From Mycolicibacterium neworleansense (GTDB lineage Bacteria > Actinomycetota > Actinomycetes > Mycobacteriales > Mycobacteriaceae): DNA of 64,000 bases. Below, piece by piece: positions 27,801 to 35,966 of the stretch (position 1 is the first letter of the stretch; each line of letters opens with the position of its first letter). A model generated the notes under the pieces. That model ran no database searches and had not been told where the DNA came from. It worked only from the letters and a program-made list of their open reading frames with translations. Made by a program: the position numbers and the translations under genes. The stretch lies in assembly GCF_001245615.1 (NCBI RefSeq), contig NZ_CWKH01000001.1, positions 2,976,001-3,040,000 of the forward strand, given 5' to 3'.

Positions 27801-28582
27801 CAGTCGGCAGCGGTCGACACGTCGACGACAATGGCAATTCGGAGGTGTCTCGGGCTGTGTGCGGTCGCCAGCTGGCAGATCATGGCACGCAACAAGGCCC
27901 GGGCCGCGTCGGCCGGCCCGCCGACGGTCACGTGTCCGAGCCCGCGCAGGTTCACCGTCACCGGCACGCCGGTGACAATCGCCCTACGCCGGATCAGCTG
28001 CGCCACAGCCGATGTCGTCACCGGATCGGCGTCGCGTCCCGGGTCCGTGGCGCCGGCGACCAGCCGTGTGGCCAGCGGCCGGTCCCCCACCCCGATCCGC
28101 ACCTCGCAGAACTCCGGGGCATCCGGGCGGCGCTGCCACATCCGGTCGCTACCCGCCAGCGTCCACAGTCGCTCCGGTGCGGGATGTTCTGCATGCAGCT
28201 CCAACCATTGTGAGCGTCCGGTTTCGCCCGCCGCGGTGTCGATCCCATCGAGGTAGCGCAGATACTCACAGCGCTCACGGTGGAGCTGCTGAGCCCGGCC
28301 ACCACTCTTGAAGCCGTAGGCGACGGTGCCGATCGCCGACACCGCCATCATGATCGGGAACATCGCAGACGCCGGTCCGCGGGTGGCAGCCGTCCCCGAG
28401 GTCACGTACACGGCGATCATCCCGGCCATCGCCACCACGAGCACGAGCGGCAACAGCCTGGTCAGCGGGCTCACCGGAGTGTGCCGGGGCAAGGCAGGCG
28501 GGGCATCGATGAGCAGCTCCCCGGTCGCGGGCCCCGACGTCGGGAGCGCGCGGGTGGCGTGCGGTGTGCGGATCGGTTCCAT
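24842..28582 (-). CDS. eccC4: ESX-4 FtsK/SpoIIIE-type ATPase EccC4
   Basis: EccC4 is the motor of the ESX-4 secretion machine. The 1246-residue protein has two transmembrane helices (about 43-61 and 72-90), then three ATPase domains. Walker A motifs are GATGSGKS (440-447), GGPQSGKS (763-770) and GDTGCGKS (1049-1056); Walker B IVVDE is at about 546-550. All three keep the P-loop lysine. The single-chain form is as in M. tuberculosis Rv3447c, not split as in ESX-1. It is transcribed away from eccD4 across a 123-bp divergent gap and leads into the Rv3446c-like gene and esxU-esxT. Confidence 0.97.
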   Translation of the reverse strand: MEPIRTPHATRALPTSGPATGELLIDAPPALPRHTPVSPLTRLLPLVLVVAMAGMIAVYVTSGTAATRGPASAMFPIMMAVSAIGTVAYGFKSGGRAQQLHRERCEYLRYLDGIDTAAGETGRSQWLELHAEHPAPERLWTLAGSDRMWQRRPDAPEFCEVRIGVGDRPLATRLVAGATDPGRDADPVTTSAVAQLIRRRAIVTGVPVTVNLRGLGHVTVGGPADAARALLRAMICQLATAHSPRHLRIAIVVDVSTAADWEWMKWLAHHRHPDGGTTALRLRTLTDLPDAASPVHTVVIVDSATPSVATQVPSVTVLTIAGRAGIDGADVDLHLELDAEMVRCGDATARPDRITLGQAATCARRLARYRCAQAPDDTGWAALIGIADPTAIDPATNWTASDPQRFLRVPVGRCADGTPVHLDLKEAAHDGFGPHGLCVGATGSGKSEFLRTLVLGLIATHPPEALNLVLVDFKGGATFLGLHRTRHISALITNLAEEAPLVARMADALAGELTRRQELLRAAGNLANVAEYRRRADLPALPALLIVVDEFSELLQQHPDFADLFVAIGRLGRSLGIHLLLASQRLDEGRLRGLESHLSYRVCLKTFSPSESRSVLGIADAYELPNAPGAAYLKTPAGEIIRFQTAFVSADSQVAEQPSRTPQEAPMPRRFTGAWATAGPRPVAPTTTSVLQQVVDRLAGYGTPAHQVWLPPLPGAVPLSDVLLSDSEALAVAIGLVDRPFEQRRDRLMLDLGAAQGNVAIVGGPQSGKSTAATTLAVALAATHHPHDVAIYCMDFGGGALSALRGLPHVGAVAGRADGDLVRRTVAELHALVSIREARFTTLGITSMAEYRARRQAGDIDDPFGDVFLIIDGWTTLRGELDSMEPSITALAVQGLSLGVHVVATASRWAEFRPALKDQLGTRIELRLGDPAESEMDRKRARQLAQSTPGRGLTREGRELLIALPRLDGIAIDTGIGTSLARVGEILRAQYGEARAPAIRLLPTSVRRHELIPASRTRPATEVLLGLGERELAPVRVDFAAQPDLVILGDTGCGKSTVLRTLCHDLVAVNDAASVQLLIVDFRRALLGVVESEHLTGYAPTVGALEAVLPRMLETLSNRMPGPEVTQRQLRDRAWWGGPELYVVVDDYDLVAAGGVNPLTPLLPYLPHARDLGLHLLLARRSGGAARAMFDPILGAVRDLGCMGLMMSANADDGVLLGSVRPVRLPPGRGTLITRAAAEQLVQVAW

Positions 28583-28705
28583 CGACGTTTGGACGCATGC
28601 CGAGTCTCTCGGGTTCCCGTCTCGCTCCGAAATTTTGGTGCGCAGGTCTGCCCGCCGGGTCGGTTAACGTGACATGCATCGGCGTCTACCGGGGGGGGTG
28701 ATGCG

Positions 28706-30049
28706 ATGCCGGATTCCTTGCGCCATGTATCGATTCACTTCGGGACGCCGCACGAGCCGGGCCGCGGTGTCACCGTCGACCTGTCCTTGCCCACCGCCGT
28801 GACCGTGGGCGAGCTGCTGCCATGGATCGTCGATGCGCTCGGAGTCGCGGACGGGACCCCGCGTCGCTGGCAGCTGGCACAGCTGGGTGGTCGCCGGCTG
28901 GACGAGTCGGTCACTCTGGTGCAGAACGATATTCGGGACGGCGATCTGCTGGTCCTGGATTCCTCCTGCGAGCAGCCAACGCCGCAGCGGCCACTGATCA
29001 CCGCGCTGACCGTTGATTCGTCCGATGACGGTTTTCCCGCCGGCCTCCGTGTTGCTGCCTGCCTGTGGGCCTCCGCACTGAGCCTCGTGGCGTTGATGTG
29101 GGCCGGGCTGGGCCGTGTCGGACTCGACCGCGTCGCCGCCACCGCGGCACTGGCTGTGGCCGTCACCGGCATCGCGGTGACGGCACCACGTCTGGGTCTG
29201 CGCCCGATCACCGTCGCGACACTCAACGTCGTAGCCGTGGCATATGTGGCGGTTGCCGGCTTCCTCGTGGTTCCGGCCGGGCCCGCTCCGGCGAACTTCT
29301 TCCTGGCTGCGACGGCAGCCGGCTCGCTGGGAGCAGTCCTGCTCCGCCTATCGCGTGACGGCTCACAGCTCCTGCTCGCGATCGTGACGGTCGCCGGACT
29401 GCTGGCCGTGGCGACAGGTGTGGCGGTGCTCTGGCCGTTGGCCACGCCGGCACTGGGTGCCGTGGCGAGTGCGCTCGGGGTGGGCCTGCTGCCGCTGACT
29501 CCACGGCTGTCGATCGCGCTGGCCGGACTGACGCCTCCGATACCGGCCTACCCCGATGCGGAGGAAACCCTGGAAGACAACGGGTTCGATGTCGAGGGCC
29601 GGGCGCTCGCCGGACACCGGAACCTGGTGAGCCTGATAGCGGGGTGTTCCGCCACGGCCGCACTGGGAACCGCGGTCCTAGCCCTCACAGCTCTGCAACA
29701 GGTCACGGTGATCGAGGTCGCCTTCGCCGCGGCCGTCGGGGTGGCGCTGCTACTGCGGTCACGAAGCTACGGGTCCGTGTACTGCCGCACAGTTCCCGCG
29801 ATCTGCGGATTCCTCTCGCTCACCGCGGCTTTCGTCCTCGTGGTGGCATGGCTGCCCGCACACGGCAGTTGGACCGGCATACTCGCCGTGGGCGCCGGGA
29901 TCGCCGTCGTCTGGCCGGTGACGATCCAGAGCCCCGTGGCAGCGCGGCTCGCCGACGCCCTCGAGTACGCCGCGCTGACCGCGGTGGTGCCGCTGGCATG
30001 CTGGCTCGCCGGCGCCTTCGACCTCATTCGCGACCTGGGATTGCGGTGA
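28706..30049 (+). CDS. eccD4: ESX-4 membrane channel component EccD4
   Basis: EccD forms the bulk of the membrane part of type VII secretion systems. The 447-residue protein starts with a ubiquitin-like domain (about residues 5-85: HVSIHFGTPHE, SLPTAVTVGELLPWI, VLDSSC). About eleven hydrophobic helices follow from residue 115 on. The cytoplasmic linker and helix pattern match EccD4 of M. tuberculosis. The ATG at 28706 follows a run of eight G residues (28691-28698). The stop overlaps the mycP4 start (GTGA). Confidence 0.94.
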   Translation: MPDSLRHVSIHFGTPHEPGRGVTVDLSLPTAVTVGELLPWIVDALGVADGTPRRWQLAQLGGRRLDESVTLVQNDIRDGDLLVLDSSCEQPTPQRPLITALTVDSSDDGFPAGLRVAACLWASALSLVALMWAGLGRVGLDRVAATAALAVAVTGIAVTAPRLGLRPITVATLNVVAVAYVAVAGFLVVPAGPAPANFFLAATAAGSLGAVLLRLSRDGSQLLLAIVTVAGLLAVATGVAVLWPLATPALGAVASALGVGLLPLTPRLSIALAGLTPPIPAYPDAEETLEDNGFDVEGRALAGHRNLVSLIAGCSATAALGTAVLALTALQQVTVIEVAFAAAVGVALLLRSRSYGSVYCRTVPAICGFLSLTAAFVLVVAWLPAHGSWTGILAVGAGIAVVWPVTIQSPVAARLADALEYAALTAVVPLACWLAGAFDLIRDLGLR

Positions 30050-31371
30050 AACGCTCAGCCCGACTGATCGCGACGTTGATCGCCGGACTTCCGCTGGTGC
30101 CCGTTGCCCCGGCGGCTGCGGTCATACCGCCGGCAATCGACAAGACCTTGCTTCCGCAGCCCGCTCCGCCGGCTCCCCTCACCTCCACCGAGCAGCGCCG
30201 GCCCTGCTTCCGATCCACCACCGGCGCCACCACTCCGCCGGGCACCGCCCTCGAGCTCGATGCGGTATGGCCGCTCACCCGCGGCGCCGGTCAGAAGATC
30301 GCGGTGATCGACACCGGAGTCGCCCGGCACCGGCTACTGCCGAACCTGATCGGCGGCGGCGACTATGTGTCCCGCGGTGACGGCACCGCCGATTGCGACG
30401 GTCACGGCACGATCGTTGCCGGAATCGCCGCTGCCACACCGAGCGACGGATTCAGCGGGGTTGCCCCCGACGCCGCCGTCCTGGCCATCCGTCAGACGAG
30501 CAACAAGTTCGCCGCAGACACCGGAGCGAACGGTGTCGGCGATGTCGACACCCTCGCCATGGCGGTGCGCACCGCGGCCGATCTGGGTGCCACCGTCATC
30601 AACATCTCCTCGGTTGCGTGCGTGCCGGCCACCGCCACACCCGATGACCGCGCCCTCGGTGCCGCGTTGAGCTACGCGGTCGATGTCCGCAACGTGGTGG
30701 TGGTCGCCGCGGCAGGCAACGTCGGTGGCGGCTGTGCGCAGCCGGATGGAACCGTCGGAGCGCCCGGCGAGCCCGACTGGAACAGCGTGCGCTCGGTTTC
30801 CAGCCCGGCCTGGTACGACGATCTCGTGCTGTGCGTGGGATCGGTCGGATCCGACGGCACCCCATCGGATTTCAGCCTGGCGGGTCCCTGGGTGGACGTG
30901 GCCGCGCCGGGCGAGAACCTGGTGTCGCTGCATCCCGACGGCGAACAGTTGATCGACAGGCTCGGACGCGGCGCCCCGATCTCCGGAACCAGCTATGCCG
31001 CGCCGGTGGTGGCCGGGCTCGCCGCGCTGGTGCGGTCCCGGTTTCCTCAGCTGAGTGCCCGAGAGGTGATGCGCCGCATCGAAGACACGGCCCACACCCC
31101 CGCCGACGGCTGGAATCCGTTTGTCGGGCACGGTGTTATCGACGCGCCGGCCGCGGTCAGTAGCGGCACGGCGTCGCCCGTGGCCGCGCCGACCGCTCCG
31201 GTTTCGGTGGCACCGACGGCGCCCGCAGCGGTTGATCCCCGGCCCGGGCGGATCGCATTCGGCGGTGCGGCCGTGTGCGTCGGCGCGACGGTCCTGACCG
31301 CACTGGTGTTGGCCACCAACCGGTTACGCCGGTGTCGTCCGGAGACCGGGGACGGCGTCCCGAGCGACTGA
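30046..31371 (+). CDS. mycP4: ESX-4 mycosin protease MycP4
   Basis: This membrane-anchored subtilisin-like serine protease is required for type VII secretion-complex stability. The protein is 441 residues from GTG 30046, which overlaps the eccD4 stop. A signal sequence covers residues 1-25. The catalytic triad is Asp89 (VIDTGVA), His120 (DCDGHGTIVAG) and Ser316 (ISGTSYAAPVVAG), with the oxyanion Asn in AAAGNVGGG. A Pro/Ala-rich linker leads to a C-terminal transmembrane helix (FGGAAVCVGATVLTALVLA). Its 3' end overlaps convergent eccB4 by 48 nt. Confidence 0.96.
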   Translation: MKRSARLIATLIAGLPLVPVAPAAAVIPPAIDKTLLPQPAPPAPLTSTEQRRPCFRSTTGATTPPGTALELDAVWPLTRGAGQKIAVIDTGVARHRLLPNLIGGGDYVSRGDGTADCDGHGTIVAGIAAATPSDGFSGVAPDAAVLAIRQTSNKFAADTGANGVGDVDTLAMAVRTAADLGATVINISSVACVPATATPDDRALGAALSYAVDVRNVVVVAAAGNVGGGCAQPDGTVGAPGEPDWNSVRSVSSPAWYDDLVLCVGSVGSDGTPSDFSLAGPWVDVAAPGENLVSLHPDGEQLIDRLGRGAPISGTSYAAPVVAGLAALVRSRFPQLSAREVMRRIEDTAHTPADGWNPFVGHGVIDAPAAVSSGTASPVAAPTAPVSVAPTAPAAVDPRPGRIAFGGAAVCVGATVLTALVLATNRLRRCRPETGDGVPSD

Positions 31372-32727
31372 GGCCGCGTCACGGCTGAGTTCGGGGCCGC
31401 GCGGCAGCATGGCCAGCATGGGCCATGGTGCGGGAACGGCTCTGTTCCCGAGGCCGAGGTGTTCGGCAGTCGTCCCGTCGTGGATCCCGAACAGCACACC
31501 GAGATCGCTCAGCAGATACAGCGGTCCACCGGCGGTGCCCCCGCGGACCACACTGCCGGCCTGCAGCAGCACGCTGCGACCCGCGGGGATCTGCACGCGA
31601 TCGACGTTCGGCCCGTCGCCGTCGGCCTGGGCCAACTGCACGCTGTCACCCTGCAGTGAATCCGCGGTCGCCACAGTCGTATTCGTATCGCCGTCAGGTT
31701 GCCTCGGATCCCAGCGTGCGCATAAGACGGCTCGTCCACGGGGCAGTACCCGCTCGGGAAACCGGGCCACCTCGAGGTGGTCAGCCACCGGCACATCGGC
31801 CACCACATCGGCGGGGACGACGGGAGGTTCGTCATGCTGCTGTACCACGCTGAAGCGGATGACGTCGGACGCCACCCGGCCGACACGTTGCAATCCGTCG
31901 GCAAGCACCACATAGAACTCGGTGGGCCCGGCACGCACCACGCGGATCACGGTCCCCACGGTCAGGCCGCCCAGCGCGGCGGGTCCGGGAGTGCCCACGC
32001 CGGCGATCAACGGGGCCTGCAGCGCGGGCACTTCGGGCACAGCGTCCAGCAGGGTCTGCGAAACCGGGAGCGGTGACACACCTTCCAGGTGCAAAGCCCG
32101 CACGACGGCGATGTCGCGCAGATCCACCCGGGCACGCCGTCCGTCGGCGAGCAGGTAGGTCGACGCTCCTACCGCGCGTGCTGACACCAACAGGGCCTGA
32201 CCGTCCAGCAGCGGAGACGTCTCGGGTCCGGTCCCGCCCGCCACCAGCACGGTCTCGGCCGGCTCAGCGACATCGCACGTCGCCCAGCCCGACTCGTCGA
32301 GACTCAGCGGTGTTCCGATCTGGGCAGGTGCACCCGGAATCCCGACCTGCGGCCCGCGCCGGACCTTGGCAATCGCCGCGTCGTCGACCACCACCGGGTC
32401 CGCCGGCGCGCCGACGATGAGCCGGGCCGAGGCGAGGTTGGGCACCGGGTGCACGGCGTCGGCGATCCGCACGTAGAGGGCACCGGTGTCACGCGCCATC
32501 AGGATCGGCGCATCGCCAGGCGCCGAACCCGGACGCACCACCGCGAGCACCGCGCACACCGCGATCGCGATGGCTGCCACCGCGCACCCGGCAGCGTAGG
32601 CCACCGCCTGGGCACGCAATGGATCGTCGAGCATCCGGGCATCACCGCGAACCATCGCGTGTGCCATGCGCCGCAACAGGAATCGATGCCCGCTGAGCTG
32701 TAGCCGAGTGGCCGATCGCCGTGCCAT
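31324..32727 (-). CDS. eccB4: ESX-4 membrane component EccB4
   Basis: EccB is a single-pass, mostly periplasmic subunit of the ESX membrane complex. The product is 467 residues from ATG 32727 (GGGGG upstream; a start six codons earlier is possible). The N-terminal SATRLQLSGHRFLLRRMAHA is an EccB signature, followed by one transmembrane helix (about 40-65). The extracytoplasmic repeat domain follows, with two Cys (CDVAEP, LCARWD) positioned for the conserved disulphide. It is transcribed convergently with mycP4 and overlaps it by 48 nt. Confidence 0.95.
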   Translation of the reverse strand: MARRSATRLQLSGHRFLLRRMAHAMVRGDARMLDDPLRAQAVAYAAGCAVAAIAIAVCAVLAVVRPGSAPGDAPILMARDTGALYVRIADAVHPVPNLASARLIVGAPADPVVVDDAAIAKVRRGPQVGIPGAPAQIGTPLSLDESGWATCDVAEPAETVLVAGGTGPETSPLLDGQALLVSARAVGASTYLLADGRRARVDLRDIAVVRALHLEGVSPLPVSQTLLDAVPEVPALQAPLIAGVGTPGPAALGGLTVGTVIRVVRAGPTEFYVVLADGLQRVGRVASDVIRFSVVQQHDEPPVVPADVVADVPVADHLEVARFPERVLPRGRAVLCARWDPRQPDGDTNTTVATADSLQGDSVQLAQADGDGPNVDRVQIPAGRSVLLQAGSVVRGGTAGGPLYLLSDLGVLFGIHDGTTAEHLGLGNRAVPAPWPMLAMLPRGPELSRDAASVARDAVPGLRTTPA

Positions 32728-32864
32728 GTGTCCCCCGGCGATCACCCTAACCCGGCCTGGAGCACCTCCCGCGCAGTGATTGCGGCCTCACGGGATCACG
32801 ACACGGCCGTGAGATCGAAAATGCCCTCGGCGCTCAGCAGCCGACAGCACATGATGTAACTGAT

Positions 32865-33425
32865 TCAGTCCTCGCGCTGACGCTGCCGGTAGGCCGCGAC
32901 GTGCTGCCGGTTGCCGCAGTTGCCCGTGTCGCAGAAGATGCGCGAGCGGTTGCGCGACAGGTCGGTCAACACGGCCTCGCAGTCGGGCGCCGCGCAGATC
33001 TTGAGACGACGCAGCTCGCCGCCACGGATCAGGTCGGCCAGCGCCATCGCCATCTCCGCGCCCATCCGCTGAGCCAGCGGGTCATCAACCGAAGCCAGGT
33101 GCAGGTGCCACTCCGGCATCTCTTTGTGCCGGGTCAGCCACGGCGCCGCCTTGGTGTCGCTCAGCAGGGCGTTGACCCGACGGACTGCTTCCTCCTCGTC
33201 GTCGGCCACCGTCCAGATCTCCCCGAGGCGCGTGCGCAGTGCGCGGACAGCCTTCAGTTCGGCGTCGTCGCGGTCACGCCGGCCGGTCCAGCCGAAGTCA
33301 TCCAGGTAGGCGCTCAGATCGGACTGGTCAGCCAGTTGTTCGCCCTCTACCCGATCGGTGTTCACCAACACCATCGCGGCGCGGAGCGTGAGCTCCGTGT
33401 CATAGGTAAAAAGCATTTGACTCAT
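32865..33425 (-). CDS. CGNR zinc-finger / ABATE-domain regulator
   Basis: This 186-residue protein has an N-terminal ABATE-like stress-response domain (ELTLRAAMVLVNTD onward). At the C-terminus is the CGNR treble-clef zinc finger, with ICAAPDCEAVLTDLSRNRSRIFCDTGNCGNR supplying the four cysteines (quoted here only as its key Cys positions: CxxxxC near residue 146-151 and CxxxxC near 168-173). Such proteins are putative DNA-binding regulators. It is divergent from an EamA exporter gene, which it probably controls through the repeats in the 82-bp gap. ATG 33425 has AGGGGG upstream. Confidence 0.88.
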   Translation of the reverse strand: MSQMLFTYDTELTLRAAMVLVNTDRVEGEQLADQSDLSAYLDDFGWTGRRDRDDAELKAVRALRTRLGEIWTVADDEEEAVRRVNALLSDTKAAPWLTRHKEMPEWHLHLASVDDPLAQRMGAEMAMALADLIRGGELRRLKICAAPDCEAVLTDLSRNRSRIFCDTGNCGNRQHVAAYRQRQRED

Positions 33426-33486
33426 GACCCCCTGTCGCCGTAAGTTCTACCTTACTGTCATTACCATAATCAATTTTACTCATGAC
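33415..33486. promoter_or_regulatory. Direct and inverted repeats in the CGNR/EamA divergent gap
   Basis: A 14-bp element, ATTT(G/T)ACTCATGAC, occurs at 33415-33428 and 33473-33486 with one mismatch; the first copy covers the CGNR start codon. Between them GTAAG-N6-CTTAC (33440-33455) forms an inverted repeat. The gap is AT-rich compared with its surroundings and probably holds both promoters. Confidence 0.5.
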
Positions 33487-33507
33487 ACGCCCCGGGGAGG
33501 TGTACCG

Positions 33508-34545
33508 ATGACTGCCGAAGCCCAGCTCGATCGCACGACCGCCGACAACCACTTCCGGCTCGGACTACTGTTCGCCGTGAGCTCCGCGCTCGCATTCGGC
33601 TCATCGGGCCCCTTCGCCAAAGCACTGATGGAAGCCGGTTGGAGTCCCACCGCGGCCGTCACCGCCCGGCTCGCCGGCGGCGCGATCATCATGGCCGTCT
33701 TCGCCAGCATCGTGCGGCCCGGCTGGCTCCGCGAAGTGCTCGGCCATGCCAAGACCGTCGTCGGCTACGGCCTGATCCCGATCGCCGGGGCGCAACTCTG
33801 CTACTACAACGCCGTCGCGCATCTTTCGGTCGGCGTGGCACTGCTCCTCGAGTACACCGCGCCGATCCTCGTCGTCGGCTGGGTCTGGGCCACCACCCGG
33901 CACCGCCCCAGTGCCATGACTTTCGGCGGGGTGGCCGTCGCCATCGCCGGCATCATCCTGGTGCTCGACGTCTTCAGCGGAGCCCAGATCAACCTCACCG
34001 GTGTGACCTGGGGTCTGGCCGCCGCCGTGTGCGCCGCCTGCTACTTCATGATGTCCAACAAGGCCAGCACCGACGGCGACGGACTCAGCCCGATCAGCCT
34101 GGCCGCAGGCGGCCTGATCATCGGGACCGCGGCCGTGACACTGCTCGGTGTCGCCGGAGTCATGCCGCTGACCTTCACCACCAACCCGGTCACCATCGCC
34201 GGGTACACCACCGCGTGGGTGGTGCCGGTGATCGCACTGGGGCTGATCCCCACCGCCCTGGCCTACACCCTCGGCATCGTCGGGATCGCCAGGCTCAAGC
34301 CGCGCTTCGCCTCCCTGGTCGGCCTCTCGGAGGTCCTGTTCGCGGTCCTGATCGCCTGGATCATGCTCGGCGAGGCCATGTCGGTGAGCCAGGCAATCGG
34401 CGGCGTAGTGGTTCTCATGGGACTGGCGGTGGCCCGTCAGGGCGACCGCACCGAGCCGACGGACCCCGGAGCAGCCAGCCAGATCGAGCTCGCGACCTGG
34501 CCCGATATGGCTTTGCAGGAGACTTCGGAACGGCCAAACGATTAG
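33508..34545 (+). CDS. EamA/DMT-family transporter
   Basis: This is a 345-residue drug/metabolite transporter with two EamA repeats and about ten transmembrane helices (first at FAVSSALAFGSSGPFAKALM; second repeat from TWGLAAAVCAACYFMMSN). Residues after about 310 form a hydrophilic tail. ATG 33508 has GGGGAGG 8 nt upstream; the frame runs back to 33424 without family support. These carriers usually export small metabolites; the substrate is unknown. Control by the divergent CGNR protein is likely. Confidence 0.9.
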   Translation: MTAEAQLDRTTADNHFRLGLLFAVSSALAFGSSGPFAKALMEAGWSPTAAVTARLAGGAIIMAVFASIVRPGWLREVLGHAKTVVGYGLIPIAGAQLCYYNAVAHLSVGVALLLEYTAPILVVGWVWATTRHRPSAMTFGGVAVAIAGIILVLDVFSGAQINLTGVTWGLAAAVCAACYFMMSNKASTDGDGLSPISLAAGGLIIGTAAVTLLGVAGVMPLTFTTNPVTIAGYTTAWVVPVIALGLIPTALAYTLGIVGIARLKPRFASLVGLSEVLFAVLIAWIMLGEAMSVSQAIGGVVVLMGLAVARQGDRTEPTDPGAASQIELATWPDMALQETSERPND

Positions 34546-34555
34546 CCGCGGCTAA
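34542..34555. promoter_or_regulatory. Perfect 14-bp palindrome before the first cutinase
   Basis: TTAGCCGCGGCTAA covers the stop codon of the EamA gene and lies 9 nt before the GTG of the cutinase at 34565. It is positioned as an operator or a small terminator stem. Confidence 0.45.
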
Positions 34556-34564
34556 CCATTTTGT

Positions 34565-35233
34565 GTGAATATGTCCCCCGTGAGTCTCCTCCGGAAGTCG
34601 GCCCGGGTGGCCGCGATCGTCTCAACCCTGGTCAGCGCGGCTTTCCCGCTGGCGCTCGCCGCGCCCGCCGCGGCGGCACCGTGCTCCGACGTCGAGGTCA
34701 TCTTCGCCCGCGGCACCAATGACGCACCCGGACTGGGCCGGCCAGGCCAGGCCTTCGCCGACGGACTGAGCTCCCGACTCGGCGGCCGCACCGTCAGCAC
34801 CTACGCGGTGAACTACCCGGCCAGCTACGACTTCCTGGCGGCCGCCGACGGCGCCAACGACGCCGCCAACCGCATCGCCACGCTGGCGTCCAGCTGCCCG
34901 TCCACCAAGGTGGTACTCGGCGGCTACTCCCAGGGTGCCGCGGTCGTGGACATGCTGGCGGGCATCCCGCCGCTCGGCAACCGGGTCGGCGAAATCGGGT
35001 CGGCCCCGCCCCTTTCCGGAGACCTGGTGCCCCAGGTCGCCGCCGTTGCCGTGTTCGGGAACCCGTCGGCCAAGTTCGGCATTCCGATCACCTCGTCGGT
35101 CTTCGGTGGCAAGGCGATCGACATCTGCAAGGACGGGGACCCGATCTGCTCACGCGGCCGGAACCCGTTCGCGCACAGTGATTACGTCGGCATGGCCGAT
35201 CAGGCTGTGAACTTCGTCGCGGGAATCGTTTAG
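34565..35233 (+). CDS. Secreted cutinase-family esterase 1 (GYSQG type)
   Basis: This is a 222-residue secreted serine esterase/lipase. The signal peptide spans about residues 1-38, ending AAPAAAA. The cutinase start CSDVEVIFARGTNDAPG, nucleophile motif GGYSQGAA and the C-terminal DPICSRGRNPFAHSDY give the Ser-Asp-His triad and two disulphides. Mycobacterial cutinase-like proteins act on lipid esters. It is the first of four tandem paralogues; M. tuberculosis has two here (Rv3451, Rv3452). I use GTG 34565; ATG 34571 is an alternative. Confidence 0.92.
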   Translation: MNMSPVSLLRKSARVAAIVSTLVSAAFPLALAAPAAAAPCSDVEVIFARGTNDAPGLGRPGQAFADGLSSRLGGRTVSTYAVNYPASYDFLAAADGANDAANRIATLASSCPSTKVVLGGYSQGAAVVDMLAGIPPLGNRVGEIGSAPPLSGDLVPQVAAVAVFGNPSAKFGIPITSSVFGGKAIDICKDGDPICSRGRNPFAHSDYVGMADQAVNFVAGIV

Positions 35234-35247
35234 TGGCAAACAGACGT

Positions 35248-35253
35248 TAGGAT
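35248..35253 (+). promoter_or_regulatory. Leaderless -10 for cutinase 2
   Basis: TAGGAT lies 5 nt before the GTG at 35259 and no ribosome binding site is present, suggesting a leaderless transcript. Confidence 0.45.
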
Positions 35254-35258
35254 TCGGT

Positions 35259-35942
35259 GTGGCCATTGATCTTGTTCGTCGCTGCACTGTGTTCGTGGCG
35301 GCAGCGCTGACCGCTGCCGCCGCCGTCGTCGCCCCCGTCGTGGTGCCCACCAACCCCGGCACGGGTCTCGGAGCGGCGCTGCCGACCGCCAAAGCCGCGG
35401 ACTGCCCCGATATCGAGGTGGTTTTCGCCCGCGGCACCAATGACACGCCTGGCCTCGGCCGGATCGGCAACGCCTTCGTCAGCTCGCTGCGCAACAAGGT
35501 CGGTGGCCGTTCGGTCGGTGCCTATGCGGTGAACTACCCGGCCAGCTTCGACTTCCTGGCCGCCGCCGGTGGCGCCAACGACGCCTCGGGCCACATCCAG
35601 TGGATGGTGGACAACTGCCCCAACACCCGCCTGGTGCTGGGCGGATACTCCCAGGGCGCCGCGGTCATCGACGTGATCGCCGCCGTCCCGTTCCCGGCCG
35701 TCGGGTTCACCGCACCGCTGCCGCCGAACGTCCCCGAGCACGTCGCCGCGGTCGCCGTCTTCGGCAACCCCTCGGCCAAACTCGGTTTGCCGCTGACCTC
35801 CAGCCCGGTGTACGGATCTCGTGCCATCGACCTGTGCAACCCCGGCGATCCGATCTGCGGCGACGGCGACAGTGTGCCGGCGCACCGGGCGTACGAAGGC
35901 CCGGCCAACGATGCCGCGAACTTCGTCGCGGGGCTGCTGTAG
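35259..35942 (+). CDS. Secreted cutinase-family esterase 2 (GYSQG type)
   Basis: This 227-residue paralogue of the preceding gene shares CPDIEVVFARGTNDTPGLGR, the nucleophile motif GGYSQGAAVIDVI, AAVAVFGNPSAKLGLPL and the acid/base segment DLCNPGDPICGDGDSVPAHR. The signal peptide is longer (residues 1-47, ending PTAKAAD). It starts at GTG 35259 and is separated by 25 bp from cutinase 1, but a -10 element just upstream suggests its own leaderless promoter. The triad is intact, so activity is expected. Confidence 0.93.
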   Translation: MAIDLVRRCTVFVAAALTAAAAVVAPVVVPTNPGTGLGAALPTAKAADCPDIEVVFARGTNDTPGLGRIGNAFVSSLRNKVGGRSVGAYAVNYPASFDFLAAAGGANDASGHIQWMVDNCPNTRLVLGGYSQGAAVIDVIAAVPFPAVGFTAPLPPNVPEHVAAVAVFGNPSAKLGLPLTSSPVYGSRAIDLCNPGDPICGDGDSVPAHRAYEGPANDAANFVAGLL

Positions 35943-35953
35943 TGCACGTCCGC

Positions 35954-35959
35954 TACGAT
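35954..35959 (+). promoter_or_regulatory. Leaderless -10 for cutinase 3
   Basis: TACGAT is followed by 7 nt and the GTG at 35967, a typical leaderless arrangement. Confidence 0.55.
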
Positions 35960-35966
35960 CGCTGAG

